A stretch of DNA of 43,556 nucleotides from Promethearchaeota archaeon (GCA_016840085.1 JAEOTA010000002.1:1-43556), one strand, 5' to 3'. Shown: positions 1 through 8,959, numbered from the stretch's first letter. The notes: generated by a model from the sequence alone, not told the origin. Numbers and translations are program-made.

Positions 1-290
1 TCTGACACAGAATACATGTCTATTGAAATTTCTGCTTTTGTCCAATCAGCTGGTTTATCAGAAAAATTAAAGTATAAATATGCTTCATTCCATCCTAAAA
101 TATAATTTCCAAATATCAACCAATCTTTTCCACCGTTATTTGAAGTTAGATCATCTGATTCCACATAACTATCTTTTTCTGCTATTGTTGAAACAGTCTG
201 ATCTCTAATTATGGCTCTTGAAGGGGAAGGAAAGAACACCAATACAGCTATAAATAAAACTCCAACCAAAAATAAAATCTTCTTTTTCAT
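1..290 (-). CDS. Secreted DNRLRE-like beta-sandwich protein (partial, 5' end only)
   Basis: Start codon at 290-288; the frame stays open to the left edge, giving about 96 residues. The N-terminus is a clear signal peptide or membrane anchor: MKKK followed by a hydrophobic run ILFLVGVLFIAVLVFF and then PSPSRA, a plausible cleavage region. After it comes KDSYVESDD, an NNGG turn, and AYLYFNFSDKPADWTKAEIS. This pattern (DxYV, an N/G-rich loop, 'aylyFdls', 'a.i..a.i.i..y') resembles DNRLRE/disaggregatase-related extracellular beta-sandwich domains. The inference is an exported surface protein, possibly carbohydrate-binding. Its real length and other domains lie outside the window. The domain call rests on pattern memory. 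Confidence 0.6.
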   Translation of the reverse strand, partial: MKKKILFLVGVLFIAVLVFFPSPSRAIIRDQTVSTIAEKDSYVESDDLTSNNGGKDWLIFGNYILGWNEAYLYFNFSDKPADWTKAEISIDMYSVS

Positions 291-416
291 GTTAATTCTT
301 TTTTTAATATAATTAAATTCTTATAGTGATCCCTATAGAATTCTTTATACGATAAATAAATTATCAGCTTAACATTTAAATCTTAACTTCAAGTTAATTG
401 CTATACCAGTAAAATA

Positions 417-941
417 TTATAATTTACTCATATCAAACCCGCAATTTGTACAGAACTTTCCTATAGTAACCTTTGTCCCACATTTAGGGCAAAATTCAAA
501 TTTAATGGATTGTTGAGATTGCTGATACGACTCGATTGTTACCCCTAATACCTGATTTAATCGATGATGGATTTTTTTGAATTCTTCACGAGCTTTGATG
601 CTAGGATCTTCCACTTTCTCAACTTTCTTTCGAGGTAATTGAGCTTCAAGTGTGGTTGATTTTTGTAATTGCTTTAAGAATCTAAGGGTAAGATCTCTGG
701 TGTAATCTGTAATAAAGGTTCCATTATGACCAAACCCATAGATTTTAAGCTCATCCCCTCGATCTTCCACTATCAAGTATTCAATAGGACCTTTCTGTTT
801 TATGAGTAAGTTTGGTAGAATCCCGCGTTTAAGCACAGTTTGGCTTTTTACTCGAAAGACCTTAACTGATTTAGGTCTTTTTTCTTTATATTCCCTATTC
901 GCAAAATGGATAACCGTTTTTAGCCCTTCTCGTTCACGCAT
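417..941 (-). CDS. Zinc-ribbon protein of unknown function
   Basis: 174 aa. The C-terminus holds a zinc ribbon: CPKCGTKVTIGKFCTNCG, two CxxC knuckles about 11 residues apart, at roughly residues 150-168. The N-terminal ~80 residues are basic (KEKRPKSVKVFRVKS) and look like a compact alpha/beta domain. A charged linker (KKVEKVEDPSIKAREEFKK) joins the two parts. There is no signal peptide or membrane segment, so it is probably cytoplasmic. A 41-codon Lys-rich ORF ends 7 bases upstream and may share its transcript. Stand-alone archaeal zinc ribbons often bind nucleic acid or proteins, but nothing here fixes the function. Confidence 0.7.
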   Translation of the reverse strand: MREREGLKTVIHFANREYKEKRPKSVKVFRVKSQTVLKRGILPNLLIKQKGPIEYLIVEDRGDELKIYGFGHNGTFITDYTRDLTLRFLKQLQKSTTLEAQLPRKKVEKVEDPSIKAREEFKKIHHRLNQVLGVTIESYQQSQQSIKFEFCPKCGTKVTIGKFCTNCGFDMSKL

Positions 942-948
942 TGTATCA

Positions 949-1074
949 TTAACGCCGTTTATCCATATTTAAAAAAGCTAATGCTACGATTAACTCTATT
1001 TTTTTCTTCTTTCTTTCTTTTTCTTCTTTATCCTTTAAGGATTGTATACTTTTTTTAGATTTGATTTTTCTCAT
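949..1074 (-). CDS. Possible 41-aa Lys/Glu-rich small protein
   Basis: Begins ATG AGA AAA and ends TAA, 7 bases before the start of the zinc-ribbon gene at 941. The product is highly charged, with a KDKEEKERKKKKIE core followed by a short hydrophobic stretch (LIVALAFL) and MDKRR. The tight spacing fits a leader or small operon partner. Composition is low-complexity and no family is recognised, so it could be a chance ORF in an AT-rich spacer. Confidence 0.3.
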   Translation of the reverse strand: MRKIKSKKSIQSLKDKEEKERKKKKIELIVALAFLNMDKRR

Positions 1075-1272
1075 TCCTACACCCAACTAAAATTGCCTTA
1101 TTATAAAAATATGGATAAGTTGACTATAAATAATTTTGGTTATACATGCTTCTATTTTTTTAATTTTTTTCAGACTTTTTTCTTAAATTTAAATTACTAA
1201 ATTGTATATCCCTTACGTTTATTTGTGACTTAAAGTTATTTTCACTAAAAGAATAATTAAAATATGATTTAA

Positions 1273-1515
1273 ATGAGTATAGATAATCAAGATGGAAGAT
1301 GTGATATTTGTGGTAAAGAGCCTATATTTGTACGTTCTTATTTACATACTATAGGTCGAAATTTTAATAATCATCATGCTGACGGTAGTTATAATGACGA
1401 TCCTTTTATCCATAAATCAGAGTTATGGATTTGTTTACAATGCCGGAAGTCTAAAGAAGATAAGATAAAGGCGGTGGCAATAGAGAAATTACGAAAAGAT
1501 ATAAAAAAAGGTTGA
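1273..1515 (+). CDS. Small CxxC-CxxC zinc-finger-like protein
   Basis: 80 aa. Two cysteine pairs, CDIC near residue 10 and CLQC near residue 54, flank a His-rich loop (GRNFNNHHADG). This would build one treble-clef or zinc-knuckle site, with a basic helical tail (KLRKDIKKG). The layout recalls HNH-type or restriction-associated zinc folds, but no HNH catalytic triad can be assigned with confidence. It stands alone, with about 330 bases of spacer on the left and 410 on the right. Function unknown. Confidence 0.6.
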   Translation: MSIDNQDGRCDICGKEPIFVRSYLHTIGRNFNNHHADGSYNDDPFIHKSELWICLQCRKSKEDKIKAVAIEKLRKDIKKG

Positions 1516-1927
1516 TATTATTGGCTGACATAAGTACCGAATCGGAAAAGTCTAAAGAAAGACTTTGAGAACTTTAAAGTCCTTCCTGAAAGATTAAGGG
1601 CAATGGTTAACATCCTTCAATCTATATATTAGGTTGTCTTGAATGCAAGTCTATATTTTATGATTACAGAGACTAGAAAATAAGACAATAAAGAAAAAAA
1701 GAGAGTTATAATTTAGTGTGGAAAATGATTTAGATATATTTGACAAGAATTTATGATATAAAAATGGGTTTATATACAAAATCACTTATACTCCTTATCC
1801 TTGCAAATATAGGGGTACCCACAGGACTAATTCTTTTACGTCGAGATATGAATGATGAAATTGATCTTCCGGTATTGATAAAAGGCCCTCTTTAGACATT
1901 TTTTTAGCAAGTGATCTTAGACCGGTT
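1516..1927. other. Gene-poor spacer with two short ORF traces
   Basis: No convincing gene. In the + frame, positions 1534-1632 read without stops and end in VLPERLRAMVNILQSIY before TAG; there is no start codon, so this may be the tail of a decayed gene. A 43-codon ORF at 1764-1895 (ATG to TAG) encodes one hydrophobic helix (SLILLILANIGVPTGLILL) and a short charged tail; it could be a single-pass peptide or chance. No terminator-like hairpin stands out. Confidence 0.35.
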
Positions 1928-2428
1928 TTAAAATTCTACTATTCTTTTAATATTTTTGTAATATGTTTTTAGTTTTTCTGCCCAATCTACAGGACAAAAT
2001 TTTTCTTGTTTTAAACGAAAATCTCTTCTAGAAGTCCTCTTTTTTGGTGTTCCATCTCGTTTTGGTTCTGAATGGTATTTTTCTTCAAAATATATACTGT
2101 ATTCTGCAAGTTCCTCAGATGAAATAGCCCAATACTCAATGTTGTCTGGAACATATCTTACAAAGACATAAAAGAAGTCCTCTTGAATATTCTCTGGAAG
2201 TTCTGACTTACTTTTAAACTGTATTTTATTTTGATCTTCATTCAGGGTTGTCTTAACTTGGATTTTGACAGTTTTTTTAGAAGGTGTCACTGCTAAAATG
2301 TCATACAATTCTGCCCTACCAAGAGTAATAGTTGTTGTACATCCATGATATGACAATAAAGATGCAATAAAATATTCTCCTGTATTTCCTATATCTTGAT
2401 AATCTTTTGTTTTTACCATCTTTTTCAA
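1928..2428 (-). CDS. PD-(D/E)XK nuclease-like protein
   Basis: 166 aa. The pattern fits PD-(D/E)XK endonuclease-like proteins (PDDEXK_5/DUF4365 type). An N-terminal helix has GNTGEYFIASLLSYHG, with the motif-I Glu near residue 18. Next comes AELYDILAV with an Asp at strand 2, then VKIQVKT, where Q-x-K is the usual motif III. Expected role: Mg-dependent DNA cleavage or a restriction/repair-related nuclease. The C-terminal third is charged (KRDGTPKKRTSRRD) and could contact DNA. It is not obviously in an operon, and no methylase or helicase partner lies nearby. The fold call is good; the substrate is unknown. Confidence 0.65.
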   Translation of the reverse strand: MKKMVKTKDYQDIGNTGEYFIASLLSYHGCTTTITLGRAELYDILAVTPSKKTVKIQVKTTLNEDQNKIQFKSKSELPENIQEDFFYVFVRYVPDNIEYWAISSEELAEYSIYFEEKYHSEPKRDGTPKKRTSRRDFRLKQEKFCPVDWAEKLKTYYKNIKRIVEF

Positions 2429-2513
2429 TCCTTATTTTTTATTTTTAAAAACCTATCATTATTAATCCTGATCAGTTTTTTTAATATTATCTTAGTCAGA
2501 AGAGAGTAATTGG

Positions 2514-2807
2514 TTATCTTTTATATTCTTTATAAACTTTAGAAATCCCGTTAATTAAATTAGGAGCATCATCATAGGGAAATATAAGCTCTTTAAATTC
2601 TTCATCGTGTTCTTGGACAATATGAAAATGATCTTCACATGAACTCACATAATAAGTCACTTGGTCTTCTTGATCAAAATGGTCAATATCATCTTGCATT
2701 TCACCAAATTTTTGGATATTATTACTCTTAAATTTGTGATAATATTGATTTGTGAGATATCCTTGGCATAAGGAATCCATGTCTTGAATTCCCGCCATAA
2801 ATTTCAC
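2514..2807 (-). CDS. Hypothetical acidic protein, possibly 5'-truncated
   Basis: 97 aa from a GTG at 2807, with an alternative ATG at 2798. The product is acidic and aromatic-rich (CEDHFHIVQEHDEEF), with no recognised domain or membrane segment. The reading frame stays open about 22 codons upstream of the GTG and encodes plausible sequence (IPEFQFVYEELGNEVKF) with no better start. The gene may therefore have lost its 5' end or a start may be masked by an indel. No functional link to the neighbouring nuclease or eS6 gene. Confidence 0.45.
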   Translation of the reverse strand: MKFMAGIQDMDSLCQGYLTNQYYHKFKSNNIQKFGEMQDDIDHFDQEDQVTYYVSSCEDHFHIVQEHDEEFKELIFPYDDAPNLINGISKVYKEYKR

Positions 2808-2990
2808 TTCATTTCCTAACTCCTCATATACAAATTGGAATTCGGGTATTTTCAGACATAGTTGATGAAGTTATATTCCTACCTTATACTTTTCTCTCAT
2901 AATATTCACTACAAAACTGTTCTTTTTGAATATAATTATTAAATCTTAAACAAATTATGAGAGTGTGAGAAAAAAAAATAAAAGAGAAAA

Positions 2991-3411
2991 TTAATCTTTT
3001 GATTTTTTAAATAGTGCCGATTCTCCATATTTGACAACCTTTACATTAACCACCGTCATATCAGCAGTAATCTCATTGCCTCGAACAGTTTTTCTCCGTT
3101 TTTCTCCCTTTCTTTTTGGCTTGAATCCTATCCCTCGTTTTGATACCAGTATTTTCTTCTTGACAGGACCATGAATATCCTTTCGCATCGCGAATCCGCT
3201 TGAATCACTTCCACCCGTAATTTCAAATTCATAGTTAGCAAAGCCGAGTAACCCCCCCTTTTATCACATCACCGATTTTCTTACCCTCGATATGGTCAAA
3301 AGGTTTATTTCTACTGCTTTCTGGGAGTTCAATAAGCATCGATAATCCTTTGCCAGGTCCCGCATCTCCGCCACTTATATTTAGCCGGTGTACAAGTTTC
3401 TCTTTTGACAT
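2991..3411 (-). CDS. rps6e: 30S ribosomal protein eS6, interrupted by a one-base frameshift
   Basis: Two frames together make one eS6. The first runs from ATG 3411-3409 (MSKEKLVHRL) to IEGKKIGDVIKGG. The second continues with LLGFANYEFEITGGSDSSGF, then AMRKDIHGPVKKKILVS, GFKPKRKGEKRRKTVRGN and the C-terminus. The hallmarks of archaeal/eukaryotic S6e are all present: KKIGD, TGGSD.SGF, MR.D.HG, RRRKTVRGN. The frames join at a run of seven G on the coding strand (3255-3261), where six would keep the frame. The 421-nt span equals 140 codons plus one base. eS6 sits on the small-subunit body and is normally essential, so a sequencing or assembly indel is the simplest explanation; programmed slippage is the alternative. 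Confidence 0.85.
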
Positions 3412-3425
3412 GATAGCTCATTTAG

Positions 3426-3461
3426 CTATTTATTTTTGAAGGAAAAACCATCAGTCATTTT
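3426..3461 (-). promoter_or_regulatory. Candidate promoter element of eS6, shared with 12889-12924
   Basis: On the minus strand a TGATG-G-TTTTTCCTT segment is followed by an A/T-rich TATA-like stretch, ending 14 bases before the eS6 ATG. About 30 of 36 bases match the block at 12889-12924, which sits in a similar position before another minus-strand gene. The spacing suggests a nearly leaderless transcript. Confidence 0.4.
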
Positions 3462-3536
3462 GGGTGGTTACAAAATTTAGTATTGGATGAATAAATTTCT
3501 ATTTAAATTGCGATTTTAATCAAAGAATTTTAAAAA

Positions 3537-3719
3537 TTGTTTAATAAAATCATAATTACACCCAAGAAGAAAAGCTGCGAGAAAAATCTTGACCGCGCGG
3601 AACAGATGTCGTTACATTTAAACACCCATTCAAATCGAATGGAGAGCACCTACATCAAGGCGAAGAACGCGATGAGAGTACTTGGATTTGGTGAAATCAA
3701 TATTTTTGGAGGACGATGA
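3537..3719 (+). CDS. Doubtful 60-aa ORF at the sugar-island edge
   Basis: 60 codons overlapping the 3' end of the GH31 gene by 23 bases. The stretch LHLNTHSNRMESTYIKAKNA has a faint flavour of a DDE transposase C-terminus (N...S...E), but no family can be assigned. Local GC rises within this ORF at about 3590, the same place the higher-GC sugar island begins. It may be a relic of the element or junction that brought the island in, or chance. Confidence 0.22.
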   Translation: MFNKIIITPKKKSCEKNLDRAEQMSLHLNTHSNRMESTYIKAKNAMRVLGFGEINIFGGR

Positions 3720-6087
3720 ACATCTTTCCCTTGACAGGTATTTTCACCATGACCATGCCCGATGGATCGAACCACCACCCTTCGGTCGCTCTTTTGAACT
3801 CTTCATGCGTAGAATAGCGCACCAATTCTTCCCCGTTGGCAATTGTTCCTAAGGGACAAGGGGTCCTGTTGAACCTCAGAATGTAGTTCTTAGTCGACTC
3901 GCCAATCTCAAAGATTATCTCTTTCATGCGTCTGTTGCCTCGAAATGTCATCTTCTCCTTCTCATTATGCAGTGTGAACTCCGCGCGGCTGTAGAGATAA
4001 ATATCTAAGGTGATGGGATCGAATGGCTTCTCCCCGAGGTAGTTCATCTTAGGCCCCATAGGGATTATGGAGTCAGCTTTTACAAAAAGCGGCAACCTCT
4101 CCAATGGTGCACGATAATTGATACTCTTTGGCCCTTCATACTCTTCCTTTGTCCAGTAATCGATCCACTTCCCCGCCGGCAGGTATATGATCCTCTCCTC
4201 CTCTTCATTGAAGATCGGCGCCACGAGGAACGACTCACCAAACATATATTGTGTGTCCTTATCATGGCAGTTGGGGTCCTCCTGATACTCGAGAACCATC
4301 GCCCTGATCATCGGCCAACCAGTTCTGCAGGAAACATAGGCACAGGAATAAATATAGGGTATCAACAGGTATCTCAGATTCGCATATTTACGAAAGATGC
4401 GCAGGGCTTCCTCTCCGAATTCCCAAGGCTCACGGGGCGTAATTCCGTGGCATCTAGAATGTGAGCAAAATAGGCCGAACTGGGCCCACCTAATGTAAAG
4501 TTCAGGGGTTGGCTCACCTGGGTATCCTCCTATATCATGGCTCCAGAAAGGAACCCCCGAAAGCCCTAAGCTCAGCCCTCCCATGAGCGTGCAAGCCATA
4601 GTACGGAAATCCGATGAGGGATCTCCAGACCAGCAAACAGGATATCTCTGCATTCCTGCATAACCACTACGCCCCCAGACGATCCCCTCTCGCCAGAACT
4701 CGCACACAACCTCAAAGACAGCCTTGTTATATAATAGCGGATAGAGGTTGTGAATCTCCTCCCCGCTCACGCCTCCGTAGTAGAAGGCATCCCTTGGCGC
4801 GGATTCTCCGAAGTCGGTTTTGAACACTGAAACCCCCAGCCTTAGCAGTTTTCGGAGCTTCTCCTTGTACCACTTCACGGCCTCCGGGTTCGAGAAATCA
4901 ACCACTCCTTTATCCTTGAAGAAGACATCGGAGTACTCCCAAGTTTCCAACCTTTTATCGTATACTGATCCATCCTTTTTCATCGCGAAGTATCCAGATT
5001 TTTTCGCTTCCTCAAAGATCTTGCTTCCCTTCGGCACGTAGGGCATTATCCAGAGTGAGAGCTTAAACCCATTTCCCCTTAGTTTCTTGATCATTTTACT
5101 TGGATCTGGAAAGGTTTCTTCGTTCCATTCGAGGTCGCACCAACGATTCTCCCTTAGCCAGGCTGGGTCAAGGTGGATAACATCGCATGGGATTTCGCGT
5201 TTTCTAAGCTCGTGGGAGACTTTTTCCATTTCACTTCGATTTTTATATGTCGCTCTTGACATCCATAGCCCGAACGACCATTTCGGCGGAACAGTGGGCT
5301 TTCCCGTGAGTTCCGTGTAAAGATTCAGGATATGTTTGAAAGATGGCCCGTAGATGAAGAAATAATCCATCAAACCATCCTTGATTAAAAAAGTGTAGGA
5401 AAGGTAATATTGCCTGCCCATGTCATAAGCGACCTCGTGGGAGGAGTTAACGAATATCCCATATCCCCTTGTGCTCATGAAGAAAGGAATATTTTTGTAG
5501 GTCCTAGCGGTCGAGTTGTCCAAGCCGTCGGTCGTCCAAGAAATGATCCTCTGTCCCCTTTTATCCAAGTTCGAGAACTTCTCTCCAAACCCATAAAAAT
5601 GCTCGTCTGGGAAAAGTGATATCGTTTCGAAAACATTACATTCAAAGCCCTTCCCTACCGAAAAGCCAAGCGGGTAAACGAACTTCCACAAACCAGTTTC
5701 GCCCGCTGGGAGTTCTCGGAAGATGAGTTTCCCTTCCGCGTTATGCACGGACAGTCCCCAACAATCTTTATTAATTTGAATTGTCAGCTTTGGTGTTTTA
5801 ATCTGCAAGAAGCCATTTTCCTCTTTGAGCTTGTATTCGACTTCTTCAAGCCTCTCCCTGATGAGCATCGGGGTTTTATGCTCAGGGATATTCCCAGAGG
5901 TTGTTGTCATCCTCAGTCTGAATACATCGCCTGCGCACAAGTCCAGCCTGAGCTTAACGGGATTTCCTTCGTTTGTTTCACATTCGAAAAAAAACGCATC
6001 CTCCCGCCTCCTCACCTCTCTTACTCGTTTTACATATTGGATCTTGCGTCGCTCCCGCTGGAAAAGGTCGTCAGCTAACAATACCAT
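3697..6087 (-). CDS. GH31 alpha-glycosidase, probably alpha-xylosidase
   Basis: About 796 aa from ATG 6087. I prefer this start because it lies just after the ATPase stop (6092-6094) and follows GAGG/GGGGGA sequence; a TTG-initiated longer version would begin at 6147 and overlap the ATPase. Domain order: N-terminal beta-sandwich; (beta/alpha)8 barrel from about residue 270 (FGLWMSRATY); nucleophile Asp about 425 in FKTDFGES; acid/base Asp about 489 in WSGDPSSDF; then CHGITPREPW and C-terminal beta domains. KTDFGE is typical of the YicI-like alpha-xylosidase branch; alpha-glucosidase remains possible. No signal peptide, so it would hydrolyse imported oligosaccharide in the cytoplasm. It is the last gene of the ABC operon. 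GC content is clearly above the window average, which suggests transfer. Confidence 0.9.
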   Translation of the reverse strand: MVLLADDLFQRERRKIQYVKRVREVRRREDAFFFECETNEGNPVKLRLDLCAGDVFRLRMTTTSGNIPEHKTPMLIRERLEEVEYKLKEENGFLQIKTPKLTIQINKDCWGLSVHNAEGKLIFRELPAGETGLWKFVYPLGFSVGKGFECNVFETISLFPDEHFYGFGEKFSNLDKRGQRIISWTTDGLDNSTARTYKNIPFFMSTRGYGIFVNSSHEVAYDMGRQYYLSYTFLIKDGLMDYFFIYGPSFKHILNLYTELTGKPTVPPKWSFGLWMSRATYKNRSEMEKVSHELRKREIPCDVIHLDPAWLRENRWCDLEWNEETFPDPSKMIKKLRGNGFKLSLWIMPYVPKGSKIFEEAKKSGYFAMKKDGSVYDKRLETWEYSDVFFKDKGVVDFSNPEAVKWYKEKLRKLLRLGVSVFKTDFGESAPRDAFYYGGVSGEEIHNLYPLLYNKAVFEVVCEFWREGIVWGRSGYAGMQRYPVCWSGDPSSDFRTMACTLMGGLSLGLSGVPFWSHDIGGYPGEPTPELYIRWAQFGLFCSHSRCHGITPREPWEFGEEALRIFRKYANLRYLLIPYIYSCAYVSCRTGWPMIRAMVLEYQEDPNCHDKDTQYMFGESFLVAPIFNEEEERIIYLPAGKWIDYWTKEEYEGPKSINYRAPLERLPLFVKADSIIPMGPKMNYLGEKPFDPITLDIYLYSRAEFTLHNEKEKMTFRGNRRMKEIIFEIGESTKNYILRFNRTPCPLGTIANGEELVRYSTHEEFKRATEGWWFDPSGMVMVKIPVKGKMFIVLQKY

Positions 6088-6091
6088 CGGA

Positions 6092-7189
6092 TCATCCCCC
6101 GAGAGCCTCCTCAGTCTTACCATCAAACAAGTGGATTGCGTCTTCATAAAATGAAATATTTATTTTTTTACCTACTGAAAATTCTGTTTTGGCAGATGTT
6201 CTAGCAACAGCTAAATTATTATCAAATTTTAAATGTAAGAAAGTCTCAAAGCCAAGAGGTTCTACACCTTCAATCTCAGCAACTATTAGCCCTTTCTTTG
6301 ATACATTTACATGAATATTTTCTGGCCTAATGCCTAAAATCAGTTTTGATCCATGCATTTTTTTAATAACAATGCCAGCTATTTCAGCAGAAAGGGGGAA
6401 GGTGAAGTCTCCTGTGTCTATAATAATTTTTTCTCCCTTTTCTAAGAGTTCGCCCTCAAAAAAATTCATTGAGGGGGAACCAATAAATCCAGCCACAAAT
6501 TTGTCTGATGGGTGGTAGTACAGATCTTTACTGCTACCAGTTTGCTTTATTTTTCCGCTTTTCATTACGGCGATTCTATCCCCCATAGATATTGCCTCTA
6601 CTTGATCATGAGTCACAAAAACGGTAGTCACTTGCAATTTTCTTTGCAATTTTTTCAATTCTACACGCATCTTTGCTCTTAGCTTTGCGTCGAGGTTAGC
6701 TAGGGGCTCATCTAATAAGAAAATTTTTGGTTCTCTGACTATTGCTCTTCCTAAGGCTGCTCTCTGTTTCTGACCACCAGAAAGTTGTGCTGGTATTCGA
6801 TCTAAAAGATCCTCTATATCCATTAATTTGGTTGCCCAATGAATTTTTTCATTGATTTTATCTTTTGAGTACCCCCTGTTTTTCAGAGGTAATTTCATAT
6901 TGTTGAAAACAGTCATGTGGGGGTAAAGAGCGAATTCCTGAAAAACCATCGCAACATTTCTATCTTTTGGCGACATATCATCGATTACCTGATTCCCCAG
7001 ACGGATAGATCCCTCATCCAGTTTTTCTAAACCAGCTATTAGTCTTAAAAGCGTAGTTTTTCCGCATCCACTGGGTCCTAGCAAAGCCATGAACTCTCCA
7101 GGTTTTACAGAGAGGTTTACCCTATCTACGGCGATGACTTCACCGAATTTTTTAGCAACATTTTCAATGGTTAGCTTGGATGCGTCCAT
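6092..7189 (-). CDS. Sugar ABC transporter ATPase (MalK/UgpC family)
   Basis: 365 aa, normal for the family. The nucleotide-binding domain shows Walker A GPSGCGKTT near residue 40, a Q-loop in VFQEFALYPH, signature LSGGQKQRAALGRA, Walker B IFLLDEP with D-loop NLDAK, and switch His in VTHDQVEA. A C-terminal TOBE/OB regulatory domain follows (GIRPENIHV). The protein energises import of an oligosaccharide with the two permeases just upstream; its ATG abuts the upstream permease's stop. Such ATPases are often shared between several sugar importers. The TOBE region could carry regulatory interactions, but that is not visible here. Confidence 0.93.
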   Translation of the reverse strand: MDASKLTIENVAKKFGEVIAVDRVNLSVKPGEFMALLGPSGCGKTTLLRLIAGLEKLDEGSIRLGNQVIDDMSPKDRNVAMVFQEFALYPHMTVFNNMKLPLKNRGYSKDKINEKIHWATKLMDIEDLLDRIPAQLSGGQKQRAALGRAIVREPKIFLLDEPLANLDAKLRAKMRVELKKLQRKLQVTTVFVTHDQVEAISMGDRIAVMKSGKIKQTGSSKDLYYHPSDKFVAGFIGSPSMNFFEGELLEKGEKIIIDTGDFTFPLSAEIAGIVIKKMHGSKLILGIRPENIHVNVSKKGLIVAEIEGVEPLGFETFLHLKFDNNLAVARTSAKTEFSVGKKINISFYEDAIHLFDGKTEEALGG

Positions 7190-8016
7190 TATTTGATCCC
7201 CGTAATTACTAGTGTAGGTCTAAAATATTTCTGCAATACTATAAAAAGGATTATTGATGGTAAAACACCAAAAGTAGCTGCTGCAGTCAAGGGACCCCAT
7301 AAAGCGAAATATTGAGTTTGAAATAGTGTCATACCTGCGGGCATCGTTCTCATATCCATGGACGAAGTGGCAGTTATAGCCCAAGCAAGTTCATCCCACG
7401 TATACATCCACGTAAATATACCTATTGTTATCAGGCCTGGCATAACTAAAGGAAGCATTATTTTTCGATAAATAGTGAAGGTAGAACATCCATCTATCTT
7501 CGCCATATCTTCAAGAGAGGATGGAATTTTTTCGAAAAATGCTCTGATTATAAGGGTTGGTAAGGCAATGTTCCATCCTATGTAAGGGAGAATTATCGCG
7601 AGATATGTGTTATACAAGCCTGCCGCGTTTATAACAAAAAAAGTTGGGATGAGCAAGGCAAACCCAGGCCCCGTTAATGAGGCTAAAAGCAAGTAAAAAA
7701 GAATACGCTTCCCCTTAAAATCTAATCTGGCAAACGCATACCCAGCAAAAGAGGTTATAAATACGACAGCTAGAGTAACAACTGATGCGATGAGCAAGCT
7801 ATTAAACCAAAATATACCGAAGGGCGCTGCAGTCCACATAAATTCATAATTCGAAAATGTAAATTCTTTCGGAAAGATGGGTGGAGGATAAGTAAAAATC
7901 TCGCCTGAAGGTTTAAATGAGGTAGTGAACATCCACCAAAATGGGCCGATCATAATAATTACGGCAATCAATATAATTATATAAATGAGGGCAGAGTAAA
8001 CATTTTCTCTTCTCAT
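7189..8016 (-). CDS. Sugar ABC transporter permease (MalG-type)
   Basis: 275 aa with about six membrane helices. The first is ALIYIIILIAVIIMIGPFWW, typical of the MalG class. The EAA loop that docks on the ATPase is present as EDMAKIDGCSTFTIYRKIML followed by PLVMPG, about 190 residues in. Its end touches the ATPase start, and the paired permease gene lies about 23 bases upstream, so the operon is tight. Substrate is inferred from the neighbouring GH31 enzyme and the cluster 1-type binding protein. Confidence 0.92.
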   Translation of the reverse strand: MRRENVYSALIYIIILIAVIIMIGPFWWMFTTSFKPSGEIFTYPPPIFPKEFTFSNYEFMWTAAPFGIFWFNSLLIASVVTLAVVFITSFAGYAFARLDFKGKRILFYLLLASLTGPGFALLIPTFFVINAAGLYNTYLAIILPYIGWNIALPTLIIRAFFEKIPSSLEDMAKIDGCSTFTIYRKIMLPLVMPGLITIGIFTWMYTWDELAWAITATSSMDMRTMPAGMTLFQTQYFALWGPLTAAATFGVLPSIILFIVLQKYFRPTLVITGIK

Positions 8017-8039
8017 ATTCTCATCTCCTACAGCTCCTC

Positions 8040-8927
8040 CTAGTACTCAACCCGTTTGCTTATTGCCTTTATTTGCAAAATTGATATGGATAGAATTATC
8101 GGCACTAGAATGTAGCCCATTGCAGACGCGTAACCAAAGTGGAGAAAAGAGAAAGCTTCCTTATATTGGAGAGTAAGAAGAGATTCAGTCGACCCTAATG
8201 GTCCTCCTTTGGTTAACACATATACTTGCGGAAAAATGTTAAACGCTCCAATTGATAAAAGGGCGGATACCATCCCAATCACTGGACTTATCAGAGGGAA
8301 AGTTACATGCCTAAATCTACCTAACACACCATCTCCATCTATTTTTGCCATTTCGTAAAATCTCTTAGGGATGGTTTGTAATGCAGCAAGAAAAATGACC
8401 ATTGCCCACCCCAACCCCTTCCATATACAGAAAGCTATAATGGAAAGTCTAGCTGTTAAGGGGGTTGCCAACCAAGGAATAGGGGCGTTCATGATGTTTG
8501 TTTGCAAGAGAACGGAGTTAAATAAAGCGTATTCATCTGGAGCTAACATCATTTTCCAAACTACTGCAACTATCGCCCAACTTGTGATCACCGGTATGTA
8601 GATCGCTGTGCTAAAGAAATTTCTTCCCTTGGCTATTCTGGAAAGGAGACCCGCAACTAGCAAACCAAGGATCACTTGTCCGGCGACGGTCGTGGCCACA
8701 TAAATGAGGGTGTTTTCAAAAGCTTTCCAAAAATATGGGTCCTTTATAACTGCCGCGTAATTATCTAACCCAACGAATTCCTCGGTAATTATCTCCCATT
8801 TAAAAAAACTCAGCCGAAAAGACCATATTATGGGGTAAAGGGAGAAAACCGTGAAAAAAAGGAAAGGTAAAAATAAAAAAAAAAAAGGTGTTGCTTTTTT
8901 CTTCAAAATCTGTAACTTTTTTTGCAT
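8040..8927 (-). CDS. Sugar ABC transporter permease (MalF/UgpA-type)
   Basis: 295 aa with about six membrane helices beginning ATPFFFLFLPFLFFTVFSLY. An EAA loop, YEMAKIDGDGVLGRFRHV followed by TFPLISP, lies near residue 195. Pairs with the MalG-type permease to form the membrane channel. The start codon lies inside a 20-bp sequence that also occurs within the 3' part of the binding-protein gene (9057-9076), so the start region appears to have been duplicated from its neighbour. Periplasmic loops are short, unlike enterobacterial MalF but normal for UgpA/archaeal permeases. Confidence 0.92.
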   Translation of the reverse strand: MQKKLQILKKKATPFFFLFLPFLFFTVFSLYPIIWSFRLSFFKWEIITEEFVGLDNYAAVIKDPYFWKAFENTLIYVATTVAGQVILGLLVAGLLSRIAKGRNFFSTAIYIPVITSWAIVAVVWKMMLAPDEYALFNSVLLQTNIMNAPIPWLATPLTARLSIIAFCIWKGLGWAMVIFLAALQTIPKRFYEMAKIDGDGVLGRFRHVTFPLISPVIGMVSALLSIGAFNIFPQVYVLTKGGPLGSTESLLTLQYKEAFSFLHFGYASAMGYILVPIILSISILQIKAISKRVEY

Positions 8928-8959
8928 TATATCGTTAATTTCAGTGTTATTTATGTGAA

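Noticed and set aside
6088..6147. GH31 start at 6147
   Set aside because: It would overlap the ATPase gene by 56 bases; ATG 6087 follows the stop and a GA-rich ribosome-binding-like sequence.
4249..6154. Several plus-strand ORFs of 60-111 codons across the GH31 gene
   Set aside because: They lie antisense to a well-conserved GH31 coding frame, lack family signatures and are explained by its higher GC.
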